Positions 28,210 to 37,071 of a stretch of 64,000 bases of DNA are shown here, piece by piece. The notes beneath the pieces were generated by a model. It saw only the letters and a list, made by a program, of their open reading frames with translations, was not told where the DNA came from and did no database searches. Source of the DNA: Asaia lannensis NBRC 102526 (lineage in GTDB: Bacteria; Pseudomonadota; Alphaproteobacteria; Acetobacterales; Acetobacteraceae); NCBI RefSeq assembly GCF_024054035.1, contig NZ_JAMXQU010000003.1:310001-374000 (forward strand). The letters run 5' to 3'. Made by a program: the position numbers and the translations under genes. Positions within the stretch are counted from its first letter, which is position 1. Every line of letters starts with the position of its first letter.

Positions 28210-30818
28210 GGCAGGGTGACCGTCAGATTGAAGAAAACGCTGCGACCGGCCAGACGCCAGTAGAGCGGAGCGCCATCGGGATAACCTGCGCTGGCTGCCG
28301 ACTGGTTGCCGGCGAAATCGCTGACAGCCCGGTTATTGAACAGGTTCGAGATCTTCAGGCTAGGCGTCACGTCGCGCATATATCCGCCTAGTTTCTTGAA
28401 ATGCCAGCCAAGAGCGAGGTCGGCCGTCGTGGTGCTGCCAATACGGTATTGATTGGCAAAAACCGTCTTGCCTGCACTGTCAGTCGTACTGTCGAGCCCC
28501 CAGTGATTTCCAACGAATTTGCCGATAATCGAGGCATAAGGCCCCTTATTGTCGTCATAAAGCAGCCCGAAAGAGGCAAGGACATTCGGCGTGGCAGCCA
28601 CACGGACAGAGCTGTGCTTGTACTGGGCATCGTTCACACTGTAATTGCCGTAAAGCGAGAAGCCCCTGCCTATGGCATACTGCCCCTCGACTTCGAGCCC
28701 CTTGTAGATTGCACCACCGCTATTGACTGACGTCGATTGCGTGCCAAAACCCGGCACCCTGATCTGCGCCGAGGCAATATAGTTGGAAAAATCGATGTAA
28801 TAAGCGTCGAAGGACAGCGTCCAGCGCTTTTGCTGCACCACCGTGCCGACCTGATAGTTCAGTGTGGTTTCAGGGCTGACATTGCCGACATTCTGCGTCT
28901 GGAACACGCTCATGGGTGGCGCCAGAAAACCGCGCGCAATCTGCGCATAGGCGCTCCAGCCAGGAAGAATGATCTGGTTTGCCGAAATCGAAGGTTGCCA
29001 TGAGCTGAATTTCTGTGTGGCGCTGAGCGGGACCTTGGTCGATTTGTTGACCGCGGCATCGTAATCGCGACGGAAATAGGAATATTTGATGCCGGGTTTG
29101 ATGACCGTGTTCCTGAACGGCTTCCAGTCGAATTCGAGATAGGGCTGAACGGTCGTATTGAAGTCGGAAATATCGTAGCTATAGGCTGAACCGTTCTTGC
29201 CGGGCACCATAATGCCGCCTTTGCTGAGGTCGAGCGCATAGGTATAGCGCCTGTCATCCTGCAGATCGGCCCACGCGCCAAGCAGTATATCGCCCTGCGA
29301 CGTATGAGCCTTGAACGTCAGCGTATCGCCGTAATCGCGAAACTTGGCATCGGCATACTTACCGGGCACGTCGTTTCTGTAGGTGGCCAGCTTCTTGCCG
29401 CTGGCAGAATAGAAGGTCACGCCATTCGCTGCCGGATCGTCGGAACTGGCGTCGGTCGATTCCGTGTAATCATGCTCGAAACCGTTCGTATAAAGACGGT
29501 TTTCCACCGTGAGCCAGGCTAGGACGCGGCTCTTGATGTCGATGTAATCGAAATCCGCCGTATAGGTACTGGGTTGATAACCGGCATAGCATTGCAGCGC
29601 AGGGTTACTGCACAGGCCATAATTCCTGCCGTATTTGCGATACTGTTCCAGCGTTGCGCCCTGGGTCGTATTCTGGTTTTCCCAGTTATAGGTGGTGAGC
29701 AGCGTCAATGTGGTGCTCTCTCCAAGCTGGGCCACATCCTTGAAAAGCAGGTTATTGCGTCGCTCGCCCGAGCCGGTCAGATAGCCATCGGTCTCCTCAT
29801 GTTGCAGGTCGAGCACCATCGAACCGAAACGGGTCTTGCCTGAATCGACCTCCACGCCGCCAGCACGGGTATTGAAACTGCCGTAGGTTCCATAGGGCGT
29901 CACGCCGAAGCTCTTGGCTGGATTGCGGGATTCGAACCCTATCGTGCCGCCGAATGTTGCATTGCCTATGGTCGATGCCGTGCCCGGGCCGCGATTGACC
30001 TGCACCTGTCCCAGAAAATGCGAAATGAACAGTGACGACGTCGTATGGTGCAGGTCGCTTGCATTGCCGAAAGGAATGCCATCGAACAGCATGTTATACT
30101 GCCCGTCCTGAAAGCCGCGCAGGCTCATCGTTTCGGCCTTGCCCATGCCGGGGCCATTCGGGTTCTGGGTCCAGATGCTCGGCTGGAACTTGATGATATC
30201 GTCCACACTCGCAAGCGGCACGATATTATTGGTGATAAACCGCTTCTGGATGATCGAGGTCGGCTCGGTGATCGTCAGCGGTACCGTCGAGGGCGCCAGA
30301 CGCTCTGCCCGACCGATCACCGTAATATGCTCCTGCCCGGTTTTGTCGTCACGCCTGTCATGCGCGAAATTGCTTCCGCGTGCGGCATTGGCAATCACCA
30401 CGGCACCATCCGGCTGGATATGGGCATTCAACCCGGACCCGCCCAGCAGTTTCTGCAAGGCCTTGTCCAGCGTCAGCCTGCCGCGAAGCGCCGGTGCGTT
30501 TTTGCCGCGCACCTGATCGCTTGAAAACAGGATATCCCGCCCTGTCTGACGCGCGAGCCCTGTCAACGCCTCTTCAAGCGATGCAGCTGGCTGATTGAGC
30601 GTCATACTCCTGCGCGTGTCGGGATCGTGCAGGCTGGCATCGCCGGGGGCAGCGTTGCGCCCCCCCGGTGCATTGGGCCCACCTGATGGATGGGAGTGTG
30701 CAGCCGTCTGCGCAAGACATGATCCGGGAAGGGCTGTCAGTGAAACCAGAACCAGAGCCAGTTTCTGGCGTCGGGCGGGCATTCGGGCGTGGGTACGTCT
30801 CATCAGGGCGGGTTCCAT
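28206..30818 (-). CDS. TonB-dependent outer-membrane receptor with signalling (STN) domain
   Basis: 870 residues. After a signal peptide (about 15-37) comes an STN domain (about 75-145: LNQPAASLEEALTGLARQTG, then DKALQKLLGGSGLNAHIQPD), which contacts a FecR-type anti-sigma factor. A plug domain follows (about 170-300, LFDGIPFGN, VNRGPGTAS) and then a 22-strand barrel to the C-terminus (FFNLTVTLP). The STN domain and the upstream sigma/anti-sigma genes make it a FecA-type transducer: ligand binding outside should switch on transcription. Ligands of such receptors are usually ferric chelates. The 4-base overlap with the phosphatase gene points to a phosphorylated ligand, which is inference. Confidence 0.94.
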   Translation of the reverse strand: MEPALMRRTHARMPARRQKLALVLVSLTALPGSCLAQTAAHSHPSGGPNAPGGRNAAPGDASLHDPDTRRSMTLNQPAASLEEALTGLARQTGRDILFSSDQVRGKNAPALRGRLTLDKALQKLLGGSGLNAHIQPDGAVVIANAARGSNFAHDRRDDKTGQEHITVIGRAERLAPSTVPLTITEPTSIIQKRFITNNIVPLASVDDIIKFQPSIWTQNPNGPGMGKAETMSLRGFQDGQYNMLFDGIPFGNASDLHHTTSSLFISHFLGQVQVNRGPGTASTIGNATFGGTIGFESRNPAKSFGVTPYGTYGSFNTRAGGVEVDSGKTRFGSMVLDLQHEETDGYLTGSGERRNNLLFKDVAQLGESTTLTLLTTYNWENQNTTQGATLEQYRKYGRNYGLCSNPALQCYAGYQPSTYTADFDYIDIKSRVLAWLTVENRLYTNGFEHDYTESTDASSDDPAANGVTFYSASGKKLATYRNDVPGKYADAKFRDYGDTLTFKAHTSQGDILLGAWADLQDDRRYTYALDLSKGGIMVPGKNGSAYSYDISDFNTTVQPYLEFDWKPFRNTVIKPGIKYSYFRRDYDAAVNKSTKVPLSATQKFSSWQPSISANQIILPGWSAYAQIARGFLAPPMSVFQTQNVGNVSPETTLNYQVGTVVQQKRWTLSFDAYYIDFSNYIASAQIRVPGFGTQSTSVNSGGAIYKGLEVEGQYAIGRGFSLYGNYSVNDAQYKHSSVRVAATPNVLASFGLLYDDNKGPYASIIGKFVGNHWGLDSTTDSAGKTVFANQYRIGSTTTADLALGWHFKKLGGYMRDVTPSLKISNLFNNRAVSDFAGNQSAASAGYPDGAPLYWRLAGRSVFFNLTVTLP

Positions 30819-30894
30819 CAGGGGCAGATCGATGATCTCTCCCCTGTGGGACGACCGTCCCGCTCAGTCCCTCATCCGTTTCGCCACCGTTTCA

Positions 30895-31806
30895 TCAAAG
30901 CTTAACAATTGCGATGCGACGCGGCTCGTAGAGCACCTTCACCGGCATGAGCTGGGATAGTGCATTGAAGAACCGCCTTGGATCGCGGGTATGAAACACA
31001 CCGCTGATATGCAGCCCGCCCAGTGCAGGCGAAAGCAGTGTCACGGGTCGATCCGTATAGCGTGCCATTTCACTCAGAGCCCGATCGAGCGGCGTGTCGC
31101 GAAAAACAACGCGCCCTTCACGCCATGCAAGAATATCGTCCATGCGCACCGACTGGCGCTCGATATGACCCGTCCTGCCATCGACGACGAGTACCTGATT
31201 TTCAATGAGCGATAGTACGGGGTAGTGCGGATGCGTCAATCTCAGTCCACCCGCAAGAACCGCAATCTTCATGGCCTGCGGCGCGATATCGATTGCGTAG
31301 CGCCCTACCCCGCCTTCAGCGCGCCATGAGCCGCAATGGAAGGTCTGACGTGTAGCAGCGCGCGTGATCGACAACGCATAACGCCCCTCCCCGAACGCGA
31401 TGGCCCCCTGCGCGGCCGGACCAATGCCGGACGCGCCACTCCCGGGCGCATGCATGAGGGTACTACAGGCATCCATATCGATCTGAATCGCACCGAAAGC
31501 GACATGGCGTGTCGCGCCACGCCCTGTCCTGATCGTTACGGCATCGGCACTGCGTGACGTGGTCACAAGCGTCGCACCCAGGGCCGCCATTGCGCCAAGT
31601 ACCCTGCGGCGCGTCACGGCAGGAGATCGTGGCGCATGATCGAAACTGCCAGATTTCCAGATCCGGGAAACGAGATCATAGGCATGATGATGCGCCTCAT
31701 CCTGACGCAGCCAATCGGAGAAGCCCTGCCGGTCCTGTGCCGAGCACCGGTCAGATAACAGTCTCGCCTGCCAGCTCGCCGCCTGCTCGATGTGATCCGG
31801 GCTCAA
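30895..31806 (-). CDS. FecR-family anti-sigma / sigma-regulator protein
   Basis: 303 residues. The N-terminal cytoplasmic part (about 1-80; WQARLLSDRCSAQDRQGFSD, WLRQDEAHHHAYD) binds the sigma factor, a membrane segment lies near 88-106, and the periplasmic part contains the FecR domain (about 110-215) and a short STN-like C-terminus (GGLHISGVF, then FFNALSQLMPVKVLYEPRR). It senses the state of the TonB receptor and controls the ECF sigma factor. It overlaps the sigma gene by 4 bases and lies 76 bases upstream of the receptor gene, the standard arrangement of cell-surface signalling units. Confidence 0.94.
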   Translation of the reverse strand: MSPDHIEQAASWQARLLSDRCSAQDRQGFSDWLRQDEAHHHAYDLVSRIWKSGSFDHAPRSPAVTRRRVLGAMAALGATLVTTSRSADAVTIRTGRGATRHVAFGAIQIDMDACSTLMHAPGSGASGIGPAAQGAIAFGEGRYALSITRAATRQTFHCGSWRAEGGVGRYAIDIAPQAMKIAVLAGGLRLTHPHYPVLSLIENQVLVVDGRTGHIERQSVRMDDILAWREGRVVFRDTPLDRALSEMARYTDRPVTLLSPALGGLHISGVFHTRDPRRFFNALSQLMPVKVLYEPRRIAIVKL

Positions 31807-32309
31807 GGCGTACGTTCCGTCATCAGCGCAAGCGCCAGATGGGCCAGAGCACGCGCTATGGATTTCTCGACCGTGCTCACACTCAGCGCCATTTTCCCGG
31901 CGATCGCGCTATAGGTCAGCCCCTCAAGTCTGTGCATCAGGAAAATACGTGCCGTGCGCTCGTCGAGCATGGCAAAAGCCTTGCGCACACGGCTCAGCTG
32001 CTCGCGCCCTAGAAGTATGCGCTCGGGGCCCGGCGATGCGCAAACCGGCTCGGTCCCTGCTTCGTCATCAAGCGACGTGAAGCCGATACGTTTTTCGCGA
32101 CGGGCGCGATCGATGGCAAGATTGCGTGTAGCGCGCAGAACATAGGCTTCCGGATGGTCGATCCCCTCCAGCCCACGTTCGAAAAGATGCAATAGCGCTG
32201 TCTGAAGCAGATCGTCGGTATCGTTCCGACGGCTCTGACGTCGAATACGCTCATGCAGAGACGTCCAGACAGATTGTCCTAAGCACCAGTCTGCCGTCGA
32301 CATTGCCAC
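31803..32309 (-). CDS. ECF sigma factor, FecI-like
   Basis: 168 residues (a start two codons later is equally likely). Sigma region 2 (about 20-85: DDLLQTALLHLFERG, ATRNLAIDRARREKR) and region 4 (about 115-165: MHRLEGLTYSAIAGKMALSV, STVEKSIARAL) are complete and there is no region 3, as in ECF factors. It should direct RNA polymerase to the promoter of the downstream TonB-receptor and phosphatase genes when released by the FecR protein. In related systems its own transcription is iron (Fur) controlled; I did not find a convincing Fur box. Confidence 0.93.
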   Translation of the reverse strand: MAMSTADWCLGQSVWTSLHERIRRQSRRNDTDDLLQTALLHLFERGLEGIDHPEAYVLRATRNLAIDRARREKRIGFTSLDDEAGTEPVCASPGPERILLGREQLSRVRKAFAMLDERTARIFLMHRLEGLTYSAIAGKMALSVSTVEKSIARALAHLALALMTERTP

Positions 32310-32461
32310 CCTGCCAGAAATGAAAATCCGGAAATGCGGTTTTCATATCGGGGGCGATGTACATTGTCAGCGCGGTATACGCGCTGTCTTCAAATCTTCA
32401 TGGAAACCGCAAGCCTGTCGGAACGGATAGTACACCGCCCCGCAGGCTCTCGGGGCAGCAA

Positions 32462-32770
32462 TTACATGCCCAGGGCACGACGATAGATATCGAGAAGCGT
32501 TTCCTGCTCTTCGATCTCGTTCGGCTCTTTCTTGCGCAGCTTGATGATGTTCTTGATTGTTGCCACATCGAAACCGGCAGATTTGGCTTCGCTGAAGATA
32601 TCCTTGATATCGCCTGCAAGCGCCTTGCGCTCCTCTTCGAGACGCTCGACGCGCTCGATCACGCTACGCAGACGGTCGACGGCAATCCCGCCCACATTCG
32701 AGTCAGGATCGGCAGCCTGACGCGCACGGCTGGCGGCGGCTTCGTCGATATCAAAAGGCATGTCGGACAT
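32462..32770 (-). CDS. gapR: GapR-family nucleoid-associated protein (DUF2312)
   Basis: 102 residues with the DUF2312 core (DRLRSVIERVERLEEERKAL, DIKDIFSEAKSAGFDVATIK, NIIKLRKKEP). This family includes GapR of Caulobacter, which encircles overtwisted AT-rich DNA ahead of replication and transcription. GAGG precedes the ATG. The basic helix-rich C-terminal half is where DNA is held. The gene stands alone between the sigma factor and zwf. An inverted repeat GCCCCG / CGGGGC just after the stop may help termination. Confidence 0.93.
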   Translation of the reverse strand: MSDMPFDIDEAAASRARQAADPDSNVGGIAVDRLRSVIERVERLEEERKALAGDIKDIFSEAKSAGFDVATIKNIIKLRKKEPNEIEEQETLLDIYRRALGM

Positions 32771-33016
32771 GGAGACCTCGAAAAACGGGGGTTACGCACA
32801 GCCCTTGCGGACCGCAACAGCCACAGATGCACCCAGGCGAAGCCCATCGGCATGAGGGGAGAAACGGCGGCTTATCGCGCCGGGACCGGGCGGGTCAACG
32901 CCTATTGCACGGGAACCCGGAACCGGTTTCGTGCATTGCCTTGCACTCTTTACCCCATCCGGGCGTGCATGTCATAAGACCGCACTGCCCGCATTCAGAA
33001 CCGGAGAGCCAGGAAG

Positions 33017-34486
33017 ATGACCCAGTGCCATAAGGTCGCCCCATTCGACTACGTCATTTTCGGCGCCACCGGCGATTTGACGATGCGCAAATTGCTGCCT
33101 GCGCTCTATTATCGTCTGACCATGGGACAGGTGCCCGACACGGCCCGTATCATCGGTACGGCACGCTCGCCGCTCAAGCGCAGCGAATACCAGACGCGCG
33201 CACGCGATGCGCTCAAGCGTTTCGTCAAGAGCGACGATTTCGACGAGGATACAGTCGATCGTTTTCTCGAAATGGTTCATTACGTCAGCCTCGACGGCTC
33301 CAAGCCCGACAGCAACTGGGAAGGCCTACGCGAGGTTCTGAACCACAAGGCCGAAGACCATGTGCGCGTGTTCTACTACGCCACGGCTCCCGATCTTTAC
33401 GGTGCCATCTCGAAGAACCTGCATCAGGAAGGGCTGATCACGGAAGACAGCCGCGTGGTGCTTGAAAAGCCGATCGGGATCGACCTGAAGACAGCCGACG
33501 AGATCAACGAGGCTGTGGGCAAGTATTTCAAGGAAAACTACGTTTTCCGCATCGATCACTATCTGGGCAAGGAAACGGTCCAGAACGTCATTGCCCTGCG
33601 CTTTGCAAACCCGCTTTTCGAATCAGTCTGGTCGGCCGAGCACATCGAATCCGTGCAGATCACGGCGGGTGAAGTGGTGGGCGTCGAAGGGCGTGCAGCC
33701 TATTACGACAATTCCGGTGCGCTGCGTGACATGGTGCAGAACCATCTGCTGCAGGTGCTTTGCCTCGTGGCCATGGAGAAGCCCAGCTCGCTCCAGGCCG
33801 ATGACGTGCGCGATGCCAAGGTATCGGTTCTGAAATCCCTCGTGCCGCTCGATTCCAGCACGCTCCCCACGAGCACGGTGCGCGCGCAGTACACGAAGGG
33901 CCACATCAAGGGCGCGACGGTCGAAGGATATCTCGAAGAGCTCGGTCATGAGAGCAACACCGAGACCTATGTCGCCCTGCGTGCGGAAATCGATACGCCA
34001 CGCTGGAAGAACGTGCCGTTCTATATCCGCTCGGCCAAGCGCCTGAAGGCCAAGGTCAGTGAGATCGTTGTGACCTTCAAGCCCTCTGCGACCAATCTGT
34101 TCCCGGCCCAGCCGGAAAGGAACGTGCTGGTCATCCGCATCCAGCCGGACGAAGGCGTGTCATGGCGCTTCAACGTCAAGAACCCGATGGACGACGATTT
34201 CGGCCTGTGGGAAACGGCGATGGATGTGCATTTCGAACGTGAGTTCGCTGTGCGCTACCCCGATGCCTATGAGCGCCTGCTGCTCGATGCCGTACGTGGC
34301 TATCCGGTACTGTTCATCCGTCGCGACGAGGTCGAGGCAGCATGGAAATGGGTCGCACCGGTGATGGATGCCTGGGCGAAAAACGAGGTCCCCATGGCGC
34401 ATTACGCTGCCGGTAGCTGGGGCCCCGAGGAAGCACGTCAGATGCTCGCCCGCGACGGGCAGGTCTGGCATGAAGATATGGAATAA
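33017..34486 (+). CDS. zwf: Glucose-6-phosphate 1-dehydrogenase
   Basis: 489 residues. NADP site GATGDLTMRKLLPALY near the N-terminus, the substrate-binding and catalytic RIDHYLGKE (about 177) and the conserved length identify the enzyme. It oxidises glucose 6-phosphate to 6-phosphogluconolactone, entry to the pentose phosphate pathway, the main cytoplasmic sugar route in acetic acid bacteria. AGGA-type ribosome binding site precedes ATG 33017. A small membrane protein gene follows 9 bases after its stop, with a shared terminator. Confidence 0.97.
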   Translation: MTQCHKVAPFDYVIFGATGDLTMRKLLPALYYRLTMGQVPDTARIIGTARSPLKRSEYQTRARDALKRFVKSDDFDEDTVDRFLEMVHYVSLDGSKPDSNWEGLREVLNHKAEDHVRVFYYATAPDLYGAISKNLHQEGLITEDSRVVLEKPIGIDLKTADEINEAVGKYFKENYVFRIDHYLGKETVQNVIALRFANPLFESVWSAEHIESVQITAGEVVGVEGRAAYYDNSGALRDMVQNHLLQVLCLVAMEKPSSLQADDVRDAKVSVLKSLVPLDSSTLPTSTVRAQYTKGHIKGATVEGYLEELGHESNTETYVALRAEIDTPRWKNVPFYIRSAKRLKAKVSEIVVTFKPSATNLFPAQPERNVLVIRIQPDEGVSWRFNVKNPMDDDFGLWETAMDVHFEREFAVRYPDAYERLLLDAVRGYPVLFIRRDEVEAAWKWVAPVMDAWAKNEVPMAHYAAGSWGPEEARQMLARDGQVWHEDME

Positions 34487-34495
34487 GGCACTCCA

Positions 34496-34969
34496 TTGGC
34501 CTCCGATCCCAAAACAACACCCCCGTCCGGGTCGCCAAGGCTCGGATCGGGTCGTCGCAAGCCACGCACGCTCAAGCAGCATTTGCTGCGCCGCCTGGTC
34601 GTGCTGGTTCCTGCCTCGCTTCTGGCCATTCTCGTCATGAAAATGGGATGGCTCGATCAGGCTGCGGACAAGATCCAGTTCGACCGGCTCGCCTGGTTCG
34701 ACAACACCAAGCTTGTCGAACATCTGCGTGTGATGGTCACACATAATGGCATGACCGATGTGCCCGCCAAATGCCTTGTGCCCATTCTCAACGGAAACGA
34801 TCCGCCAGAGGCCACACGCATCGACTTCATGGAACGCAGCAATGACGGCTGCCCCGGCAAGCCGGGCACATTCGACAGGCTTTTCACCATCAAGGTAAAT
34901 CGTGCCGATCGCATGCTTGCCACCGATCAGGGCACGCCAGGTCGCTTCCACGCCATGATGCAGCAGTAA
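34496..34969 (+). CDS. Small membrane-anchored protein downstream of zwf, unknown function
   Basis: 157 residues starting at a TTG (34496) with AAGG about 10 bases upstream. A basic N-terminus (RKPRTLKQHLLRR) leads into one membrane segment (about 32-50: LVVLVPASLLAILVMKMGWL). The remaining 105 residues are soluble, probably periplasmic, with two cysteines (AKCLVPIL, NDGCPGKPG) that could form a disulfide. I do not recognise the family. The tight spacing after zwf and the common terminator indicate one operon, but nothing else ties it to sugar metabolism. Confidence 0.75.
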   Translation: MASDPKTTPPSGSPRLGSGRRKPRTLKQHLLRRLVVLVPASLLAILVMKMGWLDQAADKIQFDRLAWFDNTKLVEHLRVMVTHNGMTDVPAKCLVPILNGNDPPEATRIDFMERSNDGCPGKPGTFDRLFTIKVNRADRMLATDQGTPGRFHAMMQQ

Positions 34970-34995
34970 CGAACAGCTTCTGCGACAAGCTGAAG

Positions 34996-35019
34996 GCCGG
35001 GCTATATGCCCGGCTTTTT
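34996..35019 (+). terminator. Terminator of the zwf operon
   Basis: GCCGGGC, TATAT loop, GCCCGGC, TTTTT. It lies 27 bases after the stop of the small membrane protein. Confidence 0.92.
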
Positions 35020-35097
35020 CATGTGCAGGCTCTGCCCCGCCACTTCTCAAACGGCATCGATGGCATAGCGATTACTAAGCAAAGCCGTATTACACCT

Positions 35098-36090
35098 CTA
35101 GCCCTCGGGTTTGCGGTCCCTGTGCCACTGGGCAAACCTGTCCCGCAGAAACTGCCCGCCAACGCGCAGAGCGCTTCGCCCTTCCACAACCAGTGCATAG
35201 AAGTTGAGAAACCCGTGGATGGCCGTGCGATAGCAGACGAGCCTCGTCTTCACACCAGCGGCGCGCAGCAGCGTTGCGTAAAGCTCCCCCTCCCCGCGCA
35301 ACGGATCGAACCCTGCGGTCACGATCATGGCCGGAGGAACATCGGCGAGTTCCGGGGCGAATACCGGCGCGAAATCGGGGTCGAGCATGTCGCGATCGTC
35401 ACGGATATATTGTCGCCCATACCAGTCGAGCAAACGCGCTGTCAGCATATAGCCCTCGGCATAGGTCGCACGCGAGGCAGGCGACCATAATCCGGAAACG
35501 GTCGGGTAATACAGAAGCTGGGCTGCAACATGCGTCATGCCCTGCTCACCCGCACGACGCGCCAGTACGGCCGCCAGATTTCCGCCTGCACTGTCACCGC
35601 AGAGAGCGACAGGGAGTCCCAGCCTGCTCGCCTGCTCGTTCAGCCAGACCAGTGCGCCCCAGCCATCGTCCACAGCAGCCGGAAAAGGATGCTCGGGGGC
35701 CAGACGGTAATCCAGAGAGAGCACCATCGCGCCGGAAGTGCGGGCAAGCCTGCAGCATATGCCGTGATGCGAGACGAGATCGCAATGCACGAAGCCCCCG
35801 CCATGGAGGAACAGAATAATCCCGTTCACCTTGCCTCTGGGGCGATAAAGGCGCGTCATGCGCGTGGTGTCACCGCAGGGCACGCGAAGGCTGCGCCATT
35901 TCCTGATCTGGAGGGAGGAAAGCCGCTGGGGGAAACTCGGCATGCCGGTCATGCGACGCAGCGCCGCCAGTGAGTCGGGTGTGAGATGCTCGGGCAAAGG
36001 CAACCCATCGCGCCCGTTCGACGCATGTCTGAGCCATTTCAGAAAGAGTCGGTAGAGCAGTCCGGGGCGGGAGACGGGCAGATCGGTCAT
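35098..36090 (-). CDS. Alpha/beta hydrolase, hormone-sensitive-lipase (HSL) family esterase
   Basis: 330 residues. HGGGFVHCD is the HSL-type oxyanion motif, GDSAGG carries the nucleophile Ser, and the Asp and His of the triad lie in TAGFDPLRGEG and TAIHGFLNF. Such enzymes hydrolyse short acyl esters. No signal peptide is seen, so it is probably cytoplasmic. It stands alone between the zwf operon (convergent) and the RNase P RNA gene (divergent). Substrate unknown. Confidence 0.92.
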   Translation of the reverse strand: MTDLPVSRPGLLYRLFLKWLRHASNGRDGLPLPEHLTPDSLAALRRMTGMPSFPQRLSSLQIRKWRSLRVPCGDTTRMTRLYRPRGKVNGIILFLHGGGFVHCDLVSHHGICCRLARTSGAMVLSLDYRLAPEHPFPAAVDDGWGALVWLNEQASRLGLPVALCGDSAGGNLAAVLARRAGEQGMTHVAAQLLYYPTVSGLWSPASRATYAEGYMLTARLLDWYGRQYIRDDRDMLDPDFAPVFAPELADVPPAMIVTAGFDPLRGEGELYATLLRAAGVKTRLVCYRTAIHGFLNFYALVVEGRSALRVGGQFLRDRFAQWHRDRKPEG

Positions 36091-36167
36091 GAACCCAGCC
36101 TATCACGGGAGAGCGAAAACAGGGCAAGCCGCTTGACCCGGTGCCGCGCTTGGGTCAGGTTGCGCCC

Positions 36168-36566
36168 GTCAGACGGTCGGGCGATCGCTGCTGCGCCGGT
36201 GAGAACCGTCGTGATGGAGGAAAGTCCGGGCTCCACGGGAGAACGATGCCGGCTAACGGCCGGCGGGGGTGACCCTAGGGAAAGTGCCACAGAAAACAAA
36301 CCGCCTGCCAGGCCCTTGGGCTGCAGGCAAGGGTGAAACGGTGCGGTAAGAGCGCACCGCTCCTTCGGTAACGCGGGAGGCAGGGCAAACCCCATCGGGA
36401 GCAAGACCGAATAGGAATGGCGGATCCGTCCTTCGGGATGGGATCAGAGGCTCTCCCGCCTTGTCATTCGGGTTGGTTGCGTGAGGCCGGTTGCAAGACC
36501 GGTCCCAGAGGAATGATCGCCCCGCCTCAGGGCGGACAGAACCCGGCTTACAGACCGTCTGACATT
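36168..36566 (+). ncRNA. rnpB: RNase P RNA (class A)
   Basis: Closing helix P1 pairs GTCAGACGGTC (36168-36178) with GACCGTCTGAC (36553-36563). Inside are conserved blocks: GAGGAAAGTCCGGGCTCC, GGGTGACCCTAGGGAAAGTG, CACAGAAAACAAACCGCC, AAGGGTGAAACGGTGCGGTA and near the 3' end CAGAACCCGGCTTACAGACC. This is the catalytic RNA that trims tRNA 5' ends. The exact 3' end is estimated. Confidence 0.95.
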
Positions 36567-36858
36567 ACCCCCCTTGCAAGAGCGCCTCCTCACAATCTTC
36601 ACAACAGGTCATCCGGCTCATCGCCTTACGGAAACCTGCGACCGGAGGCCTGCCATGGAAGCGCGATCCGTCGACGAAATCCTGACGGCTGCGGTACTCC
36701 AACACGCAGTGATTTCTTTGAAGTCATGCTTGCAAAAAGTACTGTAGCCAACTTGCACGCCGTAATGATGCCCCAATTCTGTCGGCCAATGCCTTAATAA
36801 GAACATAACAAAAACCGCAAACTGGCAAATCGAATGTCAACGCGTTTACTGTACGCAA

Positions 36859-36873
36859 GAACATAATAAGAAC
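36859..36873. promoter_or_regulatory. LexA-box-like sequence GAAC-N7-GAAC
   Basis: GAAC, seven bases, GAAC: on the other strand GTTC-N7-GTTC, the alphaproteobacterial SOS (LexA) consensus. It lies about 200 bases before mraZ. About two such matches are expected by chance in 64 kb, so it is only a candidate. Confidence 0.35.
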
Positions 36874-36938
36874 ATTCGATCCTCGTTCCTCAAAAAAACT
36901 TGGATTTTCCGCCATTTTCGGGCGCGAATTGTTTGACG

Positions 36939-36974
36939 TCCCATGAAATCCCATGATATCCCAAATCTATCCCG
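36939..36974. promoter_or_regulatory. MraZ operator repeats
   Basis: TCCCA occurs at 36939, 36949 and 36959, exactly 10 bases apart, with TCCCG at 36970. On the minus strand these read TGGGA with 5-base spacers, the known binding pattern of MraZ. They start directly after a TTGACG promoter element, so MraZ would repress its own operon. Confidence 0.8.
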
Positions 36975-37071
36975 AGCGGCATCTGAGACATGACCTCAAA
37001 TGGCCTGTCCCGTGTCGGGAGCGAAACATCAGCGGCAATTACTCCAGAGAAACGAGGAGGCATCGAACGGC

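Larger units (their letters stand above)
36567..37071. promoter_or_regulatory. Gene-free region upstream of the division cluster
   Basis: About 500 bases between rnpB and mraZ. It holds AAGAACATAA repeats (36799-36808 and 36857-36878), a LexA-box-like pair, a likely promoter with TTGACG at 36933-36938 and the MraZ-type repeats. Two short minus-strand frames here look like chance. This is where the whole dcw cluster is most likely switched. Confidence 0.6.

Noticed and set aside
36726-36797. 23-codon plus-strand frame near the LexA-like site
   Set aside because: No ribosome binding site and no sign of selection that I can see.
36618-36806. 62-residue minus-strand frame after rnpB
   Set aside because: No ribosome binding site and no recognisable family; it overlaps the dcw promoter region.
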